Shown here piece after piece: positions 61,692 through 64,000 of a DNA stretch of 64,000 bases (within the stretch, counting starts at the first letter, position 1; the number at the start of each line of letters is the position of its first letter). The stretch comes from Escherichia boydii (GTDB taxonomy: Bacteria > Pseudomonadota > Gammaproteobacteria > Enterobacterales > Enterobacteriaceae). The stretch lies in NCBI GenBank assembly GCA_041890495.1, contig CP169086.1, forward strand, positions 1,302,001 to 1,366,000, written 5' to 3'. The notes below the pieces were generated by a model. It did not search any database. It saw only the letters and a program-made list of their open reading frames with translations, and was not told the DNA's origin. Both the position numbers and the translations under genes were made by a program.

Positions 61692-62810
61692 TTACTTGTC
61701 GCCGAAGTGGATAACGGTACGGATGGATTTTCCTTCGTGCATCAGATCGAACGCCTCGTTGATCTGCTCCAGCGGTAAACGGTGGGTGATGAACGGGTCG
61801 AGCTGGATCTTGCCGACCATCGCATCTTCAACCATACCCGGAAGCTGGGTACGGCCCTTCACGCCGCCGAACGCGGAACCGCGCCACACGCGCCCGGTCA
61901 CCAGCTGGAATGGACGGGTTTTAATCTCCTGACCCGCACCGGCCACGCCAATGATAATGCTCTCGCCCCAGCCCTTGTGGCAGCACTCCAGTGCGGAACG
62001 CATCACGTTGACGTTGCCGATACACTCGAAGCTGAAGTCCACGCCGCCGTCGGTCATCTCAACGATGACGTCCTGAATCGGCTTCTCGTGATCTTTCGGG
62101 TTCACGAAATCGGTCGCGCCCATCTCACCCGCCAGCCTGAACTTCTCCGGGTTGGTGTCGACCGCGATGATACGCCCGGCCTTCGCCTGCACCGCGCCCT
62201 GAATTACCGCCAGGCCAATGCCGCCGAGACCGAACACCGCCACGGTATCGCCCTCTTTGACTTTTGCCGTGTTGTGCACTGCGCCAATACCGGTGGTCAC
62301 GCCGCAGCCCAGCAGGCAGACTTTGTCCAGCGGCGCCTGTGGGTTTACCTTCGCCAGCGAGATCTCCGCGCAAACGGTGTATTCGCTGAAGGTGCTGGTG
62401 CCCATGTAGTGATAAACCGGCTCGCCGTTATACGAGAAACGTGTGGTGCCGTCCGGCATCAGCCCTTTCCCCTGCGTGGCGCGCACAGCCTGGCAGAGGT
62501 TGGTTTTACCGGATTTACAGAACTTACACTCGCCGCACTCCGCGGTGTACAGCGGGATCACGTGATCGCCAGGCTTCAGGCTGGTAACGCCCTCGCCCAC
62601 TTCCACCACAATCCCGCCGCCTTCATGACCCAGCACTGCCGGGAAGACGCCTTCAGGATCGTCGCCCGAAAGCGTAAACGCATCGGTATGGCACACGCCG
62701 GTATGGGTGATTTTGATCAGCACTTCGCCTTTCTTCGGCGGTGCCACGTCGATTTCAACGATTTTAAGCGGCTGGCCGGGACCAAATGCAACTGCAGCGC
62801 GAGATTTCAT
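61692..62810 (-). CDS. frmA: S-(hydroxymethyl)glutathione dehydrogenase FrmA
   Basis: 372 residues, class III zinc alcohol dehydrogenase. Catalytic zinc site THTGVCHTDAF and GHEGGG, structural zinc CGECKFCKSGKTNLC, NAD fold VFGLGGIGLAV. It oxidises the glutathione-formaldehyde adduct and also reduces S-nitrosoglutathione. Second gene after frmR (31 bases). No frmB follows; trg is there instead, so S-formylglutathione hydrolysis must be encoded elsewhere. Confidence 0.96.
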   Translation of the reverse strand: MKSRAAVAFGPGQPLKIVEIDVAPPKKGEVLIKITHTGVCHTDAFTLSGDDPEGVFPAVLGHEGGGIVVEVGEGVTSLKPGDHVIPLYTAECGECKFCKSGKTNLCQAVRATQGKGLMPDGTTRFSYNGEPVYHYMGTSTFSEYTVCAEISLAKVNPQAPLDKVCLLGCGVTTGIGAVHNTAKVKEGDTVAVFGLGGIGLAVIQGAVQAKAGRIIAVDTNPEKFRLAGEMGATDFVNPKDHEKPIQDVIVEMTDGGVDFSFECIGNVNVMRSALECCHKGWGESIIIGVAGAGQEIKTRPFQLVTGRVWRGSAFGGVKGRTQLPGMVEDAMVGKIQLDPFITHRLPLEQINEAFDLMHEGKSIRTVIHFGDK

Positions 62811-62841
62811 ATGCCTTCCCTTTTTTGTCAGGTATGTGGAT

Positions 62842-63117
62842 TTATTTTAGATAAGAGCGCAGTAAATGGCCGACTTCCGCCATGCGTACGGCTCGCTGAT
62901 CAGGCGTGGTGTCCCCCGCTACCAGCTCATCTTTGAGGTGAATTTCAACCATTTCGCCCATCAGGCCATTGGCAGCCCCGCGCACGGCGGCAATTTGCTG
63001 CAGGATAGCCAGACAGGGATCGCCCGATTCCAGCGCGCGTTCGAGGGCATCAACCTGGCCCCGGATGCGACGGACGCGGGTAAGAATACGTTTTTTATCT
63101 TCGGGTGAATGCGGCAT
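62842..63117 (-). CDS. frmR: formaldehyde-sensing repressor FrmR
   Basis: 91 residues, CsoR/RcnR family, all-helical. The sensing Cys lies in SGDPCLAILQQIAAVRG, preceded by RVRRIRGQVDALERAL, and an N-terminal PHSPEDKKR region supplies the Pro/His positions used with it. Formaldehyde cross-links and releases it from the frm operator just upstream. AGGAGG precedes the ATG. Confidence 0.95.
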   Translation of the reverse strand: MPHSPEDKKRILTRVRRIRGQVDALERALESGDPCLAILQQIAAVRGAANGLMGEMVEIHLKDELVAGDTTPDQRAVRMAEVGHLLRSYLK

Positions 63118-63128
63118 ACGCCCTCCTG

Positions 63129-63150
63129 ATACTATAGGGGGGTATGGTAT
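63129..63150 (-). promoter_or_regulatory. FrmR operator
   Basis: ATACTATAGGGGGG followed by TATGGTAT: a G-tract flanked by AT-rich inverted repeats, the recognised RcnR/FrmR site type, 12 bases before the frmR start. Confidence 0.85.
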
Positions 63151-63186
63151 ATTTTAAAACGACTTTATGTAAACCTTAAATTTCAT

Positions 63187-63351
63187 ATGGCTATCACGCA
63201 GTTACACAGTCGTTTATCAATGTATGCATATAAATGGCGGCCATACATACTGATTCCTCAGGCTATTGCGGTAATGTTAATGTTTGAGTATTGGCAGTGG
63301 TTAACTATTGAGAATGGCTCTTACACTGCCTCTAAGAACATGATAAACTAA
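63187..63351 (+). CDS. possible 54-residue small protein
   Basis: ATG to TAA, 54 codons. One moderately hydrophobic stretch (YILIPQAIAVMLMFEYWQW) could span the membrane. No convincing ribosome site. It sits at the border where GC-rich DNA gives way to AT-rich DNA and 14 bases before the next reading frame. Not recognised; it may be a chance or decayed reading frame. Confidence 0.3.
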   Translation: MAITQLHSRLSMYAYKWRPYILIPQAIAVMLMFEYWQWLTIENGSYTASKNMIN

Positions 63352-63365
63352 GAATTCTTAATTTT

Positions 63366-64000
63366 ATGGCTCGAGAAATAAACGTGCTCTTCAATACTGC
63401 ATCTCTCACTACAATTAATTATTCAAAAAAAATAAAATCTTCACTCCTGGATTTCATTTTTATTGTTCTTTTTTTTATAATAGCCATAGCAGGCATTAGA
63501 AATTCAATACCATTACCAAACTATTTATACATAATAATACACTATATCTGGCTTGCAAGCCCTTTACCTTTAGCCTATATTTCACTTCGACTATTAAGAG
63601 TGCCATCATTAATTTCAGCTTATGCTGTCTTTATGATTTTCAAATTATTAGAATATATAAGCAACACTAAGCTATCCCTCACGGGTGAGGTTCTATCCTG
63701 GAATGTCTTATTTTCTCACTCCAATATATCCATTGCAAAACATTACCTTACACCATGGTCACTGTTTTATCTATTTCTCGGAATATCATTCTGTATAATT
63801 TTGTTCTTTATTAGCCGATGTTTTTACACCACGAAGAAAAACCAATTATTTCTTGCTATTAGCTTTGCCATAACATTACCCTTTTCATTTTATTCCCATT
63901 TTAGCGTTCTTTTAGGAGAAGATAATATCTTCGCCAGAAAAATGACATTGCTCGCTATTAAAATGAATGTGAGCTATATATCGTGGAATTGGCCTGTAAA
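63366..64000 (+). CDS. polytopic membrane protein, 3' end cut off by window edge; possibly the start of an LTA synthase/phosphoethanolamine transferase-like protein
   Basis: An open frame of 211 codons from the ATG at 63366 runs off the window without a stop. Predicted membrane spans: about 29-44, 53-70, 78-96, 130-150 and 161-176, the first five in the N-terminal membrane block. The segment LSLTGEVLSWNVLFSH resembles the loop before the sulfatase-like domain of OpgB/LTA-synthase proteins, but the diagnostic catalytic part is outside the window, so this is only a suggestion. The codons are strongly AT-biased (ATA, TTA, TCA common), unlike everything to the left, which suggests horizontal gain. 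The ribosome site is weak. Confidence 0.7.
   Translation, partial: MAREINVLFNTASLTTINYSKKIKSSLLDFIFIVLFFIIAIAGIRNSIPLPNYLYIIIHYIWLASPLPLAYISLRLLRVPSLISAYAVFMIFKLLEYISNTKLSLTGEVLSWNVLFSHSNISIAKHYLTPWSLFYLFLGISFCIILFFISRCFYTTKKNQLFLAISFAITLPFSFYSHFSVLLGEDNIFARKMTLLAIKMNVSYISWNWPV

Noticed and set aside
61782..62936. 384-codon plus-strand frame across frmA and frmR
   Set aside because: Antisense to two well-supported genes and their spacing; no coding signature of its own.
1..64000. CRISPR arrays, tRNA or rRNA genes, prophage or plasmid functions
   Set aside because: No regularly spaced direct repeats, no tRNA cloverleaf or rRNA-like stretch, and no integrase, transposase, replication or phage structural gene were found.

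Overview
The window looks like chromosomal DNA of an Enterobacter-type enterobacterium (Enterobacter cloacae complex or a close relative). The evidence is high-GC enterobacterial coding DNA, REP elements, and gene order that follows blocks of the E. coli K-12 map: dgcF-yneG-glsB-sad-ptrR, sotB-marC-marRAB-eamA-ydeE, yncJ-rlhA-sutR-benE, ydcL-tehB-ydcK-rimL-opgD-ydcJ, and trg. Between these blocks lie genes K-12 lacks or keeps elsewhere. I saw no rRNA, tRNA, CRISPR array, insertion sequence or prophage.

Layout. 1-7.6 kb: partial GAF protein, a diguanylate cyclase, glutaminase GlsB, a chemoreceptor, succinate semialdehyde dehydrogenase and its LysR regulator. 7.5-14.7 kb: acetyltransferase, PhzF-like protein, then efflux and antibiotic-response genes (sotB, marC, marRAB, eamA, ydeE). 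14.7-21 kb: zinc protein ZinT with a Zur box, then a complete urea ABC transporter (urtABCDE) with a sigma-54 promoter and an NtrC-like site. 21-24.4 kb: a MetE-like methyltransferase with a MetJ-like operator, rhodanese, FtrA-type regulator, DHFR-like reductase. 24.5-31.9 kb: small proteins, RlhA, SutR/BenE, an AraC regulator facing a DMT exporter, lipoprotein YdcL. 32-37.2 kb: a DppA-like binding protein facing a peptidase T paralogue, then tehB without tehA, ydcK, rimL. 37.2-45 kb: opgD, an aminotransferase plus amino-acid-binding protein operon facing a LysR gene, carboxylesterase, ydcJ. 45.5-56 kb: a stress island (yciG, yciF, a small membrane gene, yciE, Mn-catalase katN, cyanide-insensitive oxidase cioAB, a GH13 enzyme, SDRs, ydeJ, DUF421, ydeI). 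56-63.1 kb: LysR gene, gcd, trg, frmA-frmR. 63.1-64 kb: a sharp fall to AT-rich DNA with a partial membrane-protein gene that runs off the right edge.

Most notable: (1) marO-marR-marA and (2) the 3' two-thirds of opgD look like short tracts of E. coli-type DNA set in native flanks, with breakpoints inside marA and inside opgD; (3) the AT-rich partial gene at the right edge looks acquired; (4) several well-formed operators (NtrC/sigma-54, MetJ, Zur, FrmR and SutR/PtrR candidates) tie local genes to nitrogen, methionine, zinc and aldehyde sensing. Comparisons with E. coli are from memory of the reference proteins, not from an alignment that was run.
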